A DNA stretch of 6,337 nucleotides from DASWIG01 sp965371445 (GTDB lineage: Bacteria; Acidobacteriota; Thermoanaerobaculia; Multivoradales; J023). The stretch spans positions 1 to 6,337 of the forward strand of contig CBDUYN010000311.1 of the NCBI GenBank assembly GCA_965371445.1, written 5' to 3'. Below the pieces are notes generated by a model. It was not told where the DNA came from and made no database searches. It saw only the letters and a program-made list of their open reading frames with translations. The first letter of the stretch is position 1, and each line of letters opens with the position of its first letter. Position numbers and translations under genes: made by a program. Of this stretch, positions 6,165-6,337 are shown in pieces.

Positions 6165-6337
6165 TCAGTCATCTCAGGACGCTCAACGAAGGCAACGACG
6201 TTACCGGCACTACAGACGGTTGATACGGCGTCGGCGACCCCTGCATGGCCATGGACACTAGTTGAGGCCCCCTTCCCGCATACCCACGCGGCATGCTCTG
6301 GAGGCAAGGCCACGGAAGAAGACCTCCACACGCCCCC
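6165..6337. other. Unassigned right edge
   Basis: Frames on both strands stay open to the window edge (a plus-strand one from about 6117, and minus-strand ones ending near 6074 and 6170). None carries a recognisable motif, and they overlap each other, so I call no gene. It may be more of the decayed material seen just to the left. Confidence 0.3.

Noticed and set aside
1..6337. CRISPR array, tRNA, rRNA or insertion sequence
   Set aside because: No regularly spaced repeats, cloverleaf, rRNA-like stretch or transposase motif was seen on either strand.

Overview
The window is GC-rich bacterial DNA. Two kinds of gene remnant on its right side, an ADOP-type (MacB/FtsX-like) ABC permease and a carboxypeptidase-regulatory-like beta domain, are most abundant in Acidobacteriota. 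An acidobacterial or similar soil or sediment lineage is therefore the best guess, but this is inference; no rRNA, tRNA or core housekeeping gene is present to confirm it.

Left and centre (299-4901, minus strand): three overlapping genes form one apparent operon, transcribed right to left. The first (3714-4901) encodes a small cupin fused through three predicted membrane segments to a roughly 200-residue C-terminal domain that is probably periplasmic. The second (2806-3726) encodes a 306-residue secreted protein with six cysteines and no recognised family. The third (299-2812) encodes an 837-residue secreted, mostly helical, TPR-like protein ending in a small alpha/beta domain. The joints overlap by 13 nt (or 4 nt with an alternative start) and 7 nt, so translation is probably coupled. 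The predicted topology puts the cupin in the cytoplasm and everything else in the cell envelope. This suggests an envelope assembly tied to a cytoplasmic ligand- or metal-binding module. I do not recognise it as a described system.

Right (4902-6337): this part looks like a gene graveyard. From left to right it holds a non-coding stretch with a 12-bp palindrome and a 10-bp tandem duplication, a perfect 11-bp-stem hairpin (5337-5361), the last ~110 codons of an ADOP permease on the minus strand, a ~95-bp internal piece of an ADOP permease on the opposite strand beginning almost exactly where the first piece stops, and a C-terminal fragment of a carboxypeptidase-regulatory-like protein on the minus strand. 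The head-to-head permease pieces imply a deletion plus inversion, or a chimeric assembly join. The first 298 bases and the last ~170 bases contain nothing I can assign.

The two parts of the window are probably unrelated. The operon looks intact and under coding constraint, while the right flank is decayed or rearranged DNA.
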